A stretch of 64,000 nt of DNA from Spirogloea muscicola (Eukaryota > Streptophyta > Zygnematophyceae > Spirogloeales > Spirogloeaceae), in NCBI GenBank assembly GCA_009602725.1, contig WELB01000002.1, positions 1,218,185 to 1,282,184 on the forward strand. The letters are read 5' to 3'. The notes under the pieces were generated by a model. That model was not told where the DNA came from. It was given only the letters and a program-made list of their open reading frames with translations, and did not search any database. How positions within the stretch are numbered: the first letter of the stretch is position 1; every line of letters starts with the position of its first letter. A program made the position numbers and the translations under genes. Of this stretch, positions 35,701 through 47,356 are shown in pieces.

Positions 35701-38700
35701 CTAGGTGCCAACTCAAACTGAGATTCAGAAAGCATCCCTGAAGTGGAGTTTTTTGGCGGTGGTATAAGTGGAGTCTTGAAAAAGGAGGGGTCTTAAAAAT
35801 AGAGGCTAGCATGAGATTGAAGATTGTGATATGCTGCCTAGATCTTGCAGTTGTCCTGGTATATTGGTCAACAACAGCAAATGTAAACAGTCGGGCAGCA
35901 TCAAGGCATCAGGCCATCAGAAGCATCATACCAGTTGCTTCAACTTGATCAGTGCATCGCTTGGAAGGCCACCTCCATCAACCATCCAAGGCGCCTCAGC
36001 ACTTGCAGTTGACCTTGGCGTGCTTACTTCGGCCGTCATGATTTCATGGAGCCGTTGCTGATCAAAAGAGACAAACGACAAATGGCTTGCGAGTATTTAG
36101 CACAGCCATAATAAACATGTTGCTTCTCATCCAGTACATGATTACATTGAACGGGACATAAGAAGCTAAGGAGCACATTGCACCAACTAGTTCGATCAAT
36201 CAGCAAGGGCAAGACGTAAGTAGGATACTTCACACTATGGACTACCAACGACTAGACAGGTGTCAATTGGAGGGATGACGAGGAAATGCCCAGCAAGAAA
36301 TCCATATGGTATCACCTTTGCATACTCCATCTCAATTGTTGCTGTATCAAGACCGTCAAGCATCGACGCATCCTTGCTCACTAGGCTCACCTGCAGCGAA
36401 AGAAGTGCATGTAAATGTTGCTTGGCCTAATACTTGCAGAAAACCAGGGGATCTTGATATAGCTAGAAGCACTTGCCTGAAAGCCCTTAATGCTCCAGAC
36501 CTGAGCAGTGGCATGACCGAAGACCTTACACTCACCAGTATTGGCGTCAGCTGGCCTTCCAAGTCCAGCAGGCCCTTGGCAAATGCAGCGGCTGACATCT
36601 GTAAAGAGAACGAGGGTGACTGACTTTGAGTGGTGCTCTCTTTAATTGGAAGGAGCGACCTATCGGGCGTCATGACATCCAATCACACAACTTCGAGAGT
36701 GATCATAGTGTACAAGGTCATTAGAAGCATGCGCAGGAAAGCTATGCTACTAGATTTGCGGGTGCAAGACATATGCAAAATATGTGCAGAGCATGCAGTT
36801 TACCTGGACCCGACCTTCATCCGAGCTATACATTTTCAGGTCATGCCGATAGGTTGAATGTAATCGTATGAGACCTGTGCCTTCCCCTGGAACACCTTGA
36901 AATGAGTGTTAACATCACAAGCAAGCAACTAGTACCCACCTTCTCTATGAGCAGGTCCTATGCAATTAGAAGATGATCAACCTTTTCTTATAGTCAGCCT
37001 TAGCAGTCAGGGTAATGGTCAACAGATATCCGTATGTCTGAAAGCTCTTTCAAGCTCTTTCTTACCTGGATACATTGTGTTTCTGAATGTACGCCCAAGC
37101 TCCTCTGCCTGACATAGATACGCAGAAGAGACAGCTCTAATAGCAGGTCCTCCTCAAGAGAGGGCACGAATGGAGGATGGTATGCATAATTATGCCCAGA
37201 AGTACTTGAAAGTATGAAGTATAGTGAACGCAATTCAGCCCACCCTTTGGGACATTCCAGTCTTGCGATTTAAGTACTTACAACTTGGAACCTCTGTGCA
37301 ATGACAGTGGCAGAGTCATACAAGGAAGACAAATTTCAGGAGTAGCAAAGAGTGGAGCAGGATCACCATGTACCTGCTTTCGTCCTGCATGCGTGAGTAC
37401 ACCACCATATTTGAGCACAAGCAAGGCCTCAATGGGTCTTTCAATCTCCTTGCTTTCCTCACTGTCTTCCAGGTGTACAGTAGCCCATCTTACCGGTTTC
37501 AACTGAGCCTTCCTGTAAATGCCTGAAAAATGGCCTCCCTGCTCCAAGGCAATGAACACATGACATGCTTCAGAAGCCTCCTGCAAGAATGCATAGACAT
37601 GCGAGGCAGTCCCTAAAAACGAGCCTGCTTAGCTGAAACACTTGAGCCATGCATATCCTTGGGGAGTGAGCTCAGCAGGTGTGCAATTGTACCTCTTCAA
37701 GAACTGCCTTCACATGGCGCAGCTTCTCGGTCCTCTCAAAGTCCTCTGCTTCACTGTCACTATCTCGACCAGGCCTGAGCAAGAAGCTTGTTCCATCAAT
37801 ATGAACGCACAACATACCAGGAATGCAAGTCTAAGCAGTGTCTATGGAGACTCTCAAGGTGCAACACATACCTTGTCGATGGTACAAGTAGACGTAGCGC
37901 ATCGAGCAAGTCTTGCAGTTGGATTGCACTTTTCAACTTGGCCTGCAGAGTGACAGGTGCAAGTATTTATCAGAGCTGCAACAGGTGCAACTGCTGCCAA
38001 GAACACCCATTTTTAAAATGACAATTAGCCCTGGTATGAAATTGACCTCAGCCCGAGGCTTGCCCCCATTGTATTTCAGCATCAAATTCAGTAGTCGATC
38101 CTGCGTGATATACAACTTGACTTTCTGCTTGGGCGTACGATCACCACTGCACAAGAATACAGGCGCGAACAGTAGAAGACTTAAGTCAGACTGCAAGCGG
38201 GTAGTCTCAACGGCAGAGAGTGGTCAACCAGAGCCAACCATTGTGGACACAGATGGAGGTTAAACAAATCATGCATTGAAAAGCTGGTCACATGCTCATC
38301 CAAAGGCCCATCATGCTTTGATCAGTCTAGCTTTTGCATGTACGACATGATGTTGCTCTGATCTTAAGGCCAACAGCATTAGCAGTGACGTCGAAGACAT
38401 ACTGGCGAATGACAGCAATCACACATCGAAGCTCCTCCCCTAGGCCGAAAGTGGACAACGCTAAGCTGCCTTGTCGTTGGATGGCACTTGCTGAATGATC
38501 TAGACCACTGCACCAAGGTAGCTGGGAAGGAGGAGGTGAATTCAGATGGGGAGCCACAGCTCTGAGAATCATCTCTCGAAGGACACATGCGGCATCATCA
38601 TAGTACCTGCAGGGGGTCAAAGCAGAGTCATATCAAGCCCTCTTGATAATATCAAGGAGACATTCCCGTGCACAATTTGACCAGCCTTGCAGAGATTATA

Positions 38701-41124
38701 CACAATTGAGCACCATAGAAGTTCCTCACTTGTGAGCTCCCTTCACAAAGCTCCAGCCATTCACGTCACAGACATAGGAGCGACCCTGACATCTTAGAAG
38801 ATCAAATCCACAAACCTGTCATGAAGCAACCAGATACTCACAGTACTATAATTATAATTCCATGCATGTACGTATTGTCCACACAAACTTACAGTCAGAG
38901 GGGCTTAGCAAGAGACTAGGAAAGCTGAGCAGGTCAGGTCTTCTCTATGCCTGTTGTGATGCATCTGATTGTGCCCTATATGCAGACAATAGAGTATGCA
39001 CAAGCACTCATCAGTACTTACTGCTTGTCCAAAGGCCACACAAACCTCCCTTGCCATCTCTTTCTCGGCTGGAGTAAGAAGCACTGGGTATCTTATCTGC
39101 AAGTCAACGTGCAAGCCTTAAGCCCACACCACGCACACGCACACTATTGTGGGAGGCAGAATGTGCAGATTAGAAGGAAGTAAGGGGCGTCTGCAGCTCA
39201 CCTCTTTGCCATCTGCGCTTCTCATAACCACACCATCAACCACTGGAGATTTACGGGCCTCTGCATGAGCATAATCAGGGCCCACCGTGTACACCTTGAC
39301 ATCTGTACCACCTGTTGCCATAAATTCTTCATAGATATAGGAACCATCTTTTCGTACTCTTCGTATGTCAGGATGAAACTCACTAGACCGATTGCCGACC
39401 TGTACCCAACAATAGCCTTGTCATTTCAGGAATTAGTCACAGTGCTCCATACAGTCAAGCATATTATCTTCATATTTGATGTGAAAGCAGAGGAGCAGGG
39501 GACACAGACCCTCCCAAGACATGCTGATTCTGACATGAAAGCTATAAGGGCGACGCTCAAGGGCAGTCGTGTCTTGCAGGGCACTACCTTGCGAAACAGC
39601 TCCTTCATGCCCCCTCCAGCTGAGCTTGGGTAGTAGATGTTGACCTTGTGGTCATCTCCTGCAGAAGGCAGCAACTTTGAGAAAGTGAGTAGCCTCTCTA
39701 TCGTGACCTCTCTCAACAAAGAGACTTCAGAGTGCATACACAGCCACACGCTCAAGTGGCACAATGGAGATATGTACCGTCCACAGGCTTCTCGACAAAT
39801 GGCTTTTGTATACGCTTTCCATGTATCTCAACATAGTCCTCATCCTCGGTGAAAACATCGTCATCTTTGCCTTGCTGGTCTCGGTTCACAATTACGTGGA
39901 CTGGTGTAGGAAGCCCAAATTGCTCTAAACGCTGCACTTGACAAACAGGTTAATTTGCCACTCCCCCAGCAGCATATTCTCTCCAGCTAGGTGAACAACA
40001 AGAAGCTACAACACTTCAGATGAGATAGACGGATCTCCTTCTTACTTGGTATACTTTGCGACGATCATGTAGGAGGCGCTGAGGCTGTAGCTCATTCACA
40101 AGGTATGGCCTGCCAGGCGCCCAGGGCCAGAATTTACGAGCTCAATCAGCTCGCATCTACACGGAGAGTGGTTGCTGGACCAGAGCACAGGTGCATCACT
40201 GCGGAGGTGGTTGAGACTGATCCCAACCTGCGAAGAGCTGCATAAGCTTCTGCCTTTTCAAGGGGATAGCCTGATGAGTAGAAGGCTACCAAAGCGTCAC
40301 AGATAGGCCACCTGCACAGCCAATGTCAAACGATTGCAATGTCCATAAGTAGGGTAGGAACATAACCTGGGATGTGACTAGGGCAACTAAAGTCTCCGAT
40401 TTACAAGTATTCCAGTGAATCTTCAGACTGTAGCTAAGTACTTCTTCTCCTCATGCAGTGCAACAGCGTGGTTTATGAATCACCATTCACTGCTGTAGAA
40501 GCACTCACTGTTCGATGGGCTGATTAAGAATGACATCATCTCCAAAAAGTATAACCTGCAAAAGAGAAACAAAGAGGAATTGAGTGCTGCTGGTACCAAG
40601 CACACAAACACTGAAGGCAATCTGCAGTCTGTTATCAGCCGAAGGGCTCTGAGCTATCAACGCATCAGACACACTTCAGATGGATCACTTTAGCAGATTT
40701 GGGGCTGACTGTACATCAAATTCTCCAAAGAGTCGCAGCCGGTCAAGTATTTGCGTCATAGGTGGCGATTTTGCCTGTGACAATGAAGCTCAGCGTTACA
40801 CAGTGCACAGCGGCTATTGAATCGTACCATGCAATATGCTCATCTCAGAATGCGTCATTGCATGCAAACCTTACATCAGGGTAAATGAGCGGCTTGCTTT
40901 CTGCTCCTCTTGACTCGTGGCTCAATTGACAGTCAGTCAGTCAATTGGGACCTCGGCAGTACATTGTTGCAAAACAGTGGCGTGCAACATACCTTCTTGT
41001 CAAGGACGCAAATTCCCAGCACAACCTTGCTCTTGCCTTGTCCAGGTGGTGCTCGCACTCCAGCTAAGCCAGCCAAGCCGGTCGGCTTTAAGTGATCCGC
41101 TTTGCGAGGACTTGAGGCCGCCAT
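32765..41124 (-). CDS. PPIP5K: diphosphoinositol-pentakisphosphate kinase (PPIP5K; VIP1/VIH), complete, 29 exons
   Basis: Bifunctional enzyme making and removing the 1-phosphate of inositol pyrophosphates (InsP7/InsP8), central to phosphate sensing and, in plants, jasmonate signalling. ATG at 41124, stop at 32765. Exons from the 5' end, approximately: 40993-41124, 40715-40774, 40509-40555, 40228-40311, 40047-40110, 39778-39931, 39588-39658, 39202-39399, 39022-39096, 38730-38815, 38403-38606, 38047-38146, 37872-37942, 37693-37774, 37374-37538, 37067-37109, 36804-36886, 36536-36598, 36316-36390, 35932-36057, 35227-35468, 34993-35037, 34813-34879, 34652-34723, 34121-34458, 33938-33995, 33543-33710, 33357-33431, 32765-33091; about 1124 residues. 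ATP-grasp half: [84 protein letters not shown]. Phosphatase half: [45 protein letters not shown], then [20 protein letters not shown]. Length and order are normal; both domains look intact. Confidence 0.96.
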
Positions 41125-41964
41125 TTTCAAAGTAGGGACGCTGAGTACAGAACCACAGTATGCAACACCAGTAAGTTGGACTGGCTGGCTCAAGTGCCGA
41201 GACTTTGACACCCTAAGCTGGCCCAGGAAGAAGTTGCAAGAGCTTAAGCAATAGCATGCACCTTGAGTCTTATCAAATCCGGGAATGCGCCACTCGCTTC
41301 GAATCCAACAGGCTCCCGGCTGAGGCGCAGCAGTAAGGTACTGTCAACGGCAGCGGGTCTGCTATGTCAGCTGCTGCTCCGAGGAGAAGCCCTCGCCGCA
41401 GGCGCCATCGCCCGTTCGTACGCATAGGTTCAAGCTCCGGCAGTCGTCGCAGGCCTTGTCGTCGCAGGACAGCGGGCCCGGCAGCAGCGCGGGCGCCGCG
41501 CCGGGCCGGACTGTGTGCCAACGGCAGACTGATCGGCGAGCACACTTGACGGAGGCCGCAGAAGCTCGCTCGTTAGTTCTCGGGTGGCAACGTACCAACT
41601 GGACGCCACCAGACCCACCAATTTGTCCACGCCGCCTGCCTCGTTGCCGTTCGAGCGCCAGTGCCAGTCGTAAGCAGGATTGAGTGGCAGCGTACTGCCT
41701 AGCCTTCTGCTCCGACCGCCCGAGCGCGCACCCAATGCGCCCTCGCGCAGCGCCCGAGCGCAGCGCGGCGGGCAGCAGCGGCCATCGCGCGCCCGCCTGG
41801 CGTCGCAACACCGTCACTGCTGCGCCGAGAGCTCCGGGAGACTGTCCTGGAAGCCGAGACTCCACTGAGGGCCTTGCTCGTGGAGCGGAAGCCTCACTGC
41901 TCCTCGCAACCCGTCTGGCGACCTCTCCGGATCGGCTGCAGCCTCTAGCCGGACCGCCGCGGCG
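41125..41964. promoter_or_regulatory. shared divergent promoter region, PPIP5K / lipoyl synthase
   Basis: About 840 bases separate the start codons of two head-to-head genes. The half near the lipoyl synthase gene is GC-rich, the half near PPIP5K less so. I see no individual site I can support; the region is inferred to be regulatory only from the gene orientation. Confidence 0.5.
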
Positions 41965-44027
41965 ATGGCGGGGCCGCGCTTCGTCGCCCTCCTGCAGCAG
42001 CAGCTGCAGCGGGCCGCCGGCCGCAGCCGGCAGAGCCCTCGTCTCGGCGCTGCCTTGGCGACACCGCCATCGCCTCTGGCGTTCCTGTCCTCCGTGGCGG
42101 GCGCGGCTCTCGAGAGGGCTCCCGGGGCCACTGGGAGCGAGGCGACGAAGAAGCTCGCTCTCACGGCTCTGAGGGAGCGCCTGGCTGCCGATGGCACCAC
42201 GCTGATGGACTTTGCCGGGGCCACGTCGGCGTCCCCATATGCTGTCGAGGCCGTTCAGCCAAGGGACAGGAAGCGCAAGCCCGACTGGATGAAGCGCGTC
42301 ATCCCGGGAGGGGACAAGTACACCGAGATCAAGGCGAAGCTCAGAGAGCTGAAGCTGCACACTGTGTGCGAAGAGGCCAGGTGCCCTAACATTGGCGAGT
42401 GCTGGAGTGGCGGCGAGACTGAGACAGCGACCGCCACCATCATGATCCTCGGCGACACCTGCACTCGCGGCTGCAGGTGATCATGCCTCAGCCAATTGGC
42501 GCTGGCAAGCATCAGAGAAGGGTCTGTCTCAGCTTGCTTGTGTACCCTGTGTATATGCTTGCCAGTGCTTCTGAAGAACCACATGATGATGAGGAGACGG
42601 GCAGGTTGCCTCCTAACAGCTCGTTGACATAGGCACACTGTTAGACCAGAGAGGATGACATGTCTCTACCAGCCGGATAGTGCTTGGGCAGGGCTTCTTT
42701 CACAGCCCCTGCCTTACATTGGAAGAGCTTTTTCTTGTGACTCCTAACGTTCTGAGATGGTGGATCAGGTTCTGTGCTGTCAAGACATCTCGTGCTCCCC
42801 CAGCACCCGACGTAGATGAACCCAGGAAGGTGGCTGAGGCACTTGGAGAATGGGGGCTTGATTATGTGGTGTTGACCAGCGTTGACAGAGACGACCTGCC
42901 AGATCAGGGCAGCGGGCACTTTGCAGAGACCATTGAACGCATCAAGACGAGAAAGCCTAGCATGCTTGTAGAGGCTTTGGGTAAGATAAAATCTACTCTT
43001 TCCATACACGCAGCACCATTGTGGAGAAGAGGCATTTGTTGATGGCGATTACTGCACGATGGTCAGAGCAGCGAAAGTTGCCTATGAAGTGGTCAATCCC
43101 ACCAAGACTCAAGCATAGTTGCAGTCCGCACGATTTGCCAGGCGGCAATTACGCAGTTCTTCCTCAATGTGGTTTCTGAGCACTTATCACTTCGCTGCGG
43201 CCACCTGCAGTACCGGACTTTCGAGGAGACCGCTCTTGTGTGGACCTTGTTGTCAACTCGGGACTGGATGTACTAGCTCACAACATTGAGACTGTAGAAG
43301 AGCTCCAGCCGTATGTGCGAGACAGAAGGGCCAACTTTGAGCAGTCCCTAAGTGTCCTTCGCATGGCCAAGGAACTAGGGCCATCTCGAGTGTTGACGAA
43401 GACATCGATCATGCTTGGCTGTGGGGAAACTCCAGACCAAGTCTTCAGGTGCGTGATGTCAAAGGGGCTGTAGCCGTTGTGTGCATCTGCTGTGAAGCTG
43501 GACTGCTTGGAGCACTGAGCAACTTTTTCAGGCTGAGTGTAATTGTCAAGCCTGATCGTCAAGCTAGTAGTAGCATGAAAGGTGAAGTTCTTGGTTTGAT
43601 GTGGCAGGTCAATGGAGAAGGTGCGCGCAGCCGGGGTAGACGTGATGACCTTTGGCCAGTATATGCGACCAAGCCGCAAGCATATGCCAGTCTCTGACTT
43701 TGTCACGCCCGAAGCATTTGAGAGGTGGAGGCAAGTCGGCGAAGACATGGTATTCTCTTGATCCTTGATTCACCATGTTGTGAGGTGATCACGCCTGGGA
43801 CATGCGGGGCCTGGCAACGGTTGCCTTTTTCATACATTTGACCTCTTTTGATCGCACGGCAACAAGACTCCTACCTGAAGAGGAGCACTGCATGGGCGTT
43901 ATTGTTGCAGGGCTTTCTCTACATTGCTTCTGGGCCAATGGTGAGGTCGTCCTACAAGGCTGGCGAGTTCTACATTAAGTCGCTACTTGAGCGCAATGCT
44001 CAATCTGCTGAGCCGGCTGCTGCTTAA
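41965..44027 (+). CDS. LIP1: lipoyl synthase, mitochondrial type, complete
   Basis: Radical-SAM enzyme inserting two sulphurs into octanoyl groups on lipoate-dependent subunits (pyruvate and 2-oxoglutarate dehydrogenases, glycine cleavage H protein). Five exons: 41965-42476, 42769-42980, 43211-43448, 43608-43749, 43911-44027, giving 406 residues. A presequence of about 100 residues, rich in Arg, Ala, Gln and Ser, precedes [18 protein letters not shown]. The auxiliary cluster motif is [12 protein letters not shown] and the radical-SAM motif CTRGCRFC, the latter split by the first intron. Further matches: [82 protein letters not shown], and [10 protein letters not shown] near the C-terminus. 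The presequence and overall pattern suit the mitochondrial rather than the plastid paralogue, though that is inference. Confidence 0.95.
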
Positions 44028-45437
44028 GTTATAAAGTACTGTGTCTCACTGACATTGCCTGTGCATTTATATCCGGACCACTTTGGAAGGGCGCTCCCTT
44101 TCTCTTTTCCCCTTTGCGATGTAGAAGCAAGCTTTGATAAGCGGAAGCCAGCTGCTATCTTCTGCAGGCATGCTTGTGTTGCATGACTTGCTGTGGATTG
44201 AGCATCATGGAGCAATAGTTGAAACATGCTGTTGCCCACCTTCTCAACGAAAGACCCACAGTGTTGCTGATGAGCCAGCTGCTACCTGACTGATCTTCAT
44301 CTTCATGCAGAAATAAAAAGTGAAGTACTGCTCCCTGACAATAGAGTGTGCATTAATAGCACGCGCAATTCAGCTTGTTCGTTGCCTTTTTTTAGCACTG
44401 TGAGCTTTTGGAACAAATAACGCTACATTGCATGGGCTATGCACGTCTGGTCTGGCTATCTACAGCCGCTCTGCTCACGACCACCACTCCCTCTGATGCT
44501 TCTTGTTCTGCTCGCCTCCATCTCAAAGAGGATGGCTCCACAGCTACTGCCTCTCATGGAAATTCACTTGCTATAGCATCATAGCTGCTCACAATGGAAG
44601 CTTACAACCAAAGCAAACCGGCCCCCACAACCATGAAAGCGGTGCGCGCGGTCGGCAAAAGCTGCACAGGTTTAGGAGCTTAAACACGCCTACCGTCCCA
44701 TTGTGATGGATCTGTCCACTCGCAATATAGACAACAGGGGGGTGTGTGGGGCTATTCGGCTTGACCTCCTCCAGCAGCTTGAGCTTCAAATAGTCGCCCG
44801 ACAGCATGGGCGGCACGGTGAGGGTGCAAGTAGCAGCCAGATCTCAATATGCGGCGAAATCTTTTCTATCTCTGCTTTGTTGCATGCGTCAACCACATTG
44901 CTTCATCACTATTGATGTACCTGCCTTCAATTGCATGCTGGCCGCCATGGCTGCCGCCTCAGATAATCCGCAGAGCACTTAATTCTTAGCTGCTACTTTA
45001 TCCCGACGTGCCGCTGCTTATCAGAGGATAACGAGTGGCCATCCGACTTAGCCACTTGTCTGCTGAATGTGTTGCGCTTTAGTATTGGGACTTCCTCCTT
45101 GAAGTTGTCCATACTAATAATCATAATAGCCTTCATAATCATCAACCCCTCCTTGTGAAAGAGTTTTATTTGAAGAGCGCTTATCTGCTGAGCCTTGTGG
45201 CAGCAGCCTGGCGAGCATAGGCACATTGCCTGAGGCAGCTGGCTGGCCTCTGCCGCCACATTTCCCGCTCAATGTCATGTGCATCCCTCTTGATAGAGCT
45301 TCAAGAGGGCTTCTTCTTCTTTGGAAGAGCTTCTTCTTGTTACATTGGCCCCTCTTTGCCAAGGGCTTCCGTGGCAAGGGGTACACGGATAAGATCCCTA
45401 TCCGTGTATCGTGAGAGTCCTTTGCTACTGTCGTAGT
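44028..45437. other. intergenic; one weak coding candidate on the minus strand
   Basis: Mostly unrecognised. The only protein-like frame is at 44589-44816 on the minus strand, with LPPMLSGDYLKLKLLEEVKP and PPVVYIASGQIHHNG. It has no clear partner exons or family and may be a stray exon or chance. Confidence 0.3.
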
Positions 45438-45690
45438 TCTTAGCACTCCGGCTCCTTCAGACCTTGTCCATTCCTTTGGCCGTTCCCAGCCACCAGTCAA
45501 TCTGGCCGCGCTTTCGTTTTGGGCTGGCCTCTCCCAGCCACCAGTCAATCTGGCCGCGCTTTTCTCGATCGTGTAGCCCTATCCGTTGAACTCGGTTCCG
45601 CCGTGTACCCATTCGGCTTAGCCTCCCTTTGCTTTCCGGCCCTTTCGGACCTTGTTCATTAGTTTTGGGGCTGGCCTCTCATAGCCGTCG
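45438..45690. repeat. clustered repeats: 48-bp tandem unit and GACCTTGT/GGGCTG motif
   Basis: A 48-base unit starting CCCAGCCACCAGTCAATCTG occurs twice in tandem, at about 45485 and 45533. Around it are two copies of a wider motif, a GACCTTGTTCATT-like block followed about 10 bases later by GGGCTGGCCTCTC (about 45453-45490 and 45638-45680). The motif recurs at about 50015-50050 and 50140-50177, and inverted at 58821-58860. Confidence 0.7.
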
Positions 45691-46141
45691 CCATATTTCT
45701 GAAGAAGCTAATTCTAACTTTCTTTCTGTTTTTCGAAAACCTGTGCGCACACAGGAGGGGGAGAGAGGGTGATGGCTGTGATTGGCCAGCCCAGAAAATG
45801 GATAAACAAAATTCGGAAGGGGCCAATCTGGAATCACTACTCTCGGAAAATAAGTTCAAGGACTGCGCGGATGGGGACGTGTTATCCGCGGGTCACGCTT
45901 CCAGTTTGCAGCATGTCTACTTCTTGAACTACACGTTTTTGACGCCAGGTGTATCGATCGAGCCCGTCCGATGTGAGCCACCGCCATACGTGGAGTCCAC
46001 AAGTGCGGCATTCCTCCGCGCGGCTGCTCTGCCGCGTGCATGGCAGCTTCGCGAGCGCCAGCCGTGCCTGCCACGCGAGCCCGCCCGCCCATCCACGCGC
46101 CCCGCCCCACTCCCTCCCTCCCTCCCCCTCCCTCCCCCTCC

Positions 46142-46142
46142 N
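46142..46142. other. isolated N, probable contig join
   Basis: A single N in a C/T-rich stretch just upstream of the HSP start. Sequence on either side may not be contiguous in the genome. Confidence 0.8.
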
Positions 46143-46192
46143 CGCCGTTCCGCGGCGTCGCGGAGCTGGACTCGAGCTCCGGATCGGACGAC

Positions 46193-47356
46193 ATGGCCCC
46201 GCCGCCGCCGGGCCACCACCCGCCGGGCGGCCACCACCACCGCCACCACCACCACCACCACCACCACGGCGGCCGCTTCGGCGCGGCGCCGCCCCACGGT
46301 GAGGACCTGCGGCCCCCGCTGGCGGCGCCGGCAGCTCTCGGCTTCCAGCCCGTGCAGCTTCGTGGGCCACTCTGCTCCTACAATGTCTCGTCCCCGTCGC
46401 CAGCCGTCGCTGGCGCCCCGACGTTGCTTGCTCATCCTTCTGAGGAGCAGCCGCTGCCACCGTCGCTAGGCGTGCTTCTCGACCGCTCCCGCATGCAGCA
46501 GCTGGGCGTCGTTGACAGCCCGGAGCCAGTCCGTGTGCCTCGCCGTGCAGAGCACCTCAGGGCCTGGCGCAAGGCCTGGAAGCAGCACTGCCGCGGCCTG
46601 GGCGGCGGCCACGCCTCGTGGCTGGCCGCCGCGCGCAGCGGCGGCTTCGGCCCCTGGAGCACGCTGCCGTCTGATCCCCAGCCCCCCTTTCCGCCACCAG
46701 GACCGCCGCCGCCAGGGCCGCCGCCGCCGCATCATCATCACCACTTTGGCCATCCCCACCCGCCGGGCGCAGGCAGGCCGCCGCATCCGCCGCCCCTGCC
46801 ACCGCACCTTGGCGGCTGGCCTGGCGGCTTCCCTCCGCCGCCCGGGTTCCCTCTGCCGCCGCCGCACTTTGGCAGTGACACCAATGAGGACAACATGGAG
46901 GGTCCTGCAAGTGGGATGGTCTTGAAGATAGACATCAAGGAGACCGTGGACGCGTACACCGTCGTCGCTGACCTGCCGGGCGTGCCGCCCGAGCAGGTGG
47001 AGGTGCAGCTGCAGGCTGACGCTGCCGCAGGCGGCAGCGTTGTACTCTCCATTGCCGGCCACCGCGAGTTGGACACCTGGGAGGAGCCCGGGAGCCTGCA
47101 CCTTGAGGAGCGGAGCTTCGGCGCATTCAAGCGCCGCTTCCGCTTGCCTGCAGACGCCAGTGCTGAAGCGGCGCTCGCAGAGCACAAGCTTGGTGTGCTG
47201 ACCATCACCATACCCAAGGGGCCCGATGCTGCCGTCGGCTCCAGGGCCGCGCTGACTGTCGTCGAGGTCCGCAGCAGCGAGCTCCTACAGCCACCGGCTG
47301 CACCACCAGTTCAGCCTGAACCGGCTGCTGCAGAGGACATGGCAGGCCATGATTGA
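46193..47356 (+). CDS. small heat-shock protein (Hsp20/alpha-crystallin) with long His/Pro-rich N-terminus
   Basis: ATP-independent chaperone family member. The single-exon frame gives about 387 residues from 46193. The alpha-crystallin domain lies at roughly residues 240-340: KIDIKETVDAYTVVADLPGV, then VQLQADAAAGGSVVLSIAGH, ERSFGAFKRRFRLPADAS and the closing LGVLTITIPKG, which is the conserved GVL motif. Before it is a region of about 240 residues, far longer than the usual 40-80, rich in Pro, Gly, Ala and His, with two His tracts (RHHHHHHHHGG near 46250 and PPPHHHHHFGHPHPPG near 46735). After it is a Pro/Ala/Glu tail. Plain sHSPs are usually 15-25 kDa. The start is uncertain: the same frame is open back to 46040, but an N at 46142 interrupts it. 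No transit peptide is evident. The role of the His tracts (metal or pH sensing, or filler) is unknown. Confidence 0.85.
   Translation: MAPPPPGHHPPGGHHHRHHHHHHHHGGRFGAAPPHGEDLRPPLAAPAALGFQPVQLRGPLCSYNVSSPSPAVAGAPTLLAHPSEEQPLPPSLGVLLDRSRMQQLGVVDSPEPVRVPRRAEHLRAWRKAWKQHCRGLGGGHASWLAAARSGGFGPWSTLPSDPQPPFPPPGPPPPGPPPPHHHHHFGHPHPPGAGRPPHPPPLPPHLGGWPGGFPPPPGFPLPPPHFGSDTNEDNMEGPASGMVLKIDIKETVDAYTVVADLPGVPPEQVEVQLQADAAAGGSVVLSIAGHRELDTWEEPGSLHLEERSFGAFKRRFRLPADASAEAALAEHKLGVLTITIPKGPDAAVGSRAALTVVEVRSSELLQPPAAPPVQPEPAAAEDMAGHD

Noticed and set aside
41280-41310. TTCGAATCC sequence suggesting a tRNA T-arm
   Set aside because: No acceptor, D or anticodon stems could be matched around it.
41362-42360. 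A 332-codon minus-strand frame opposite lipoyl synthase exon 1
   Set aside because: Shadow of GC-rich coding sequence; it is Arg/Ser/Ala-rich and conflicts with the well-conserved gene on the plus strand.
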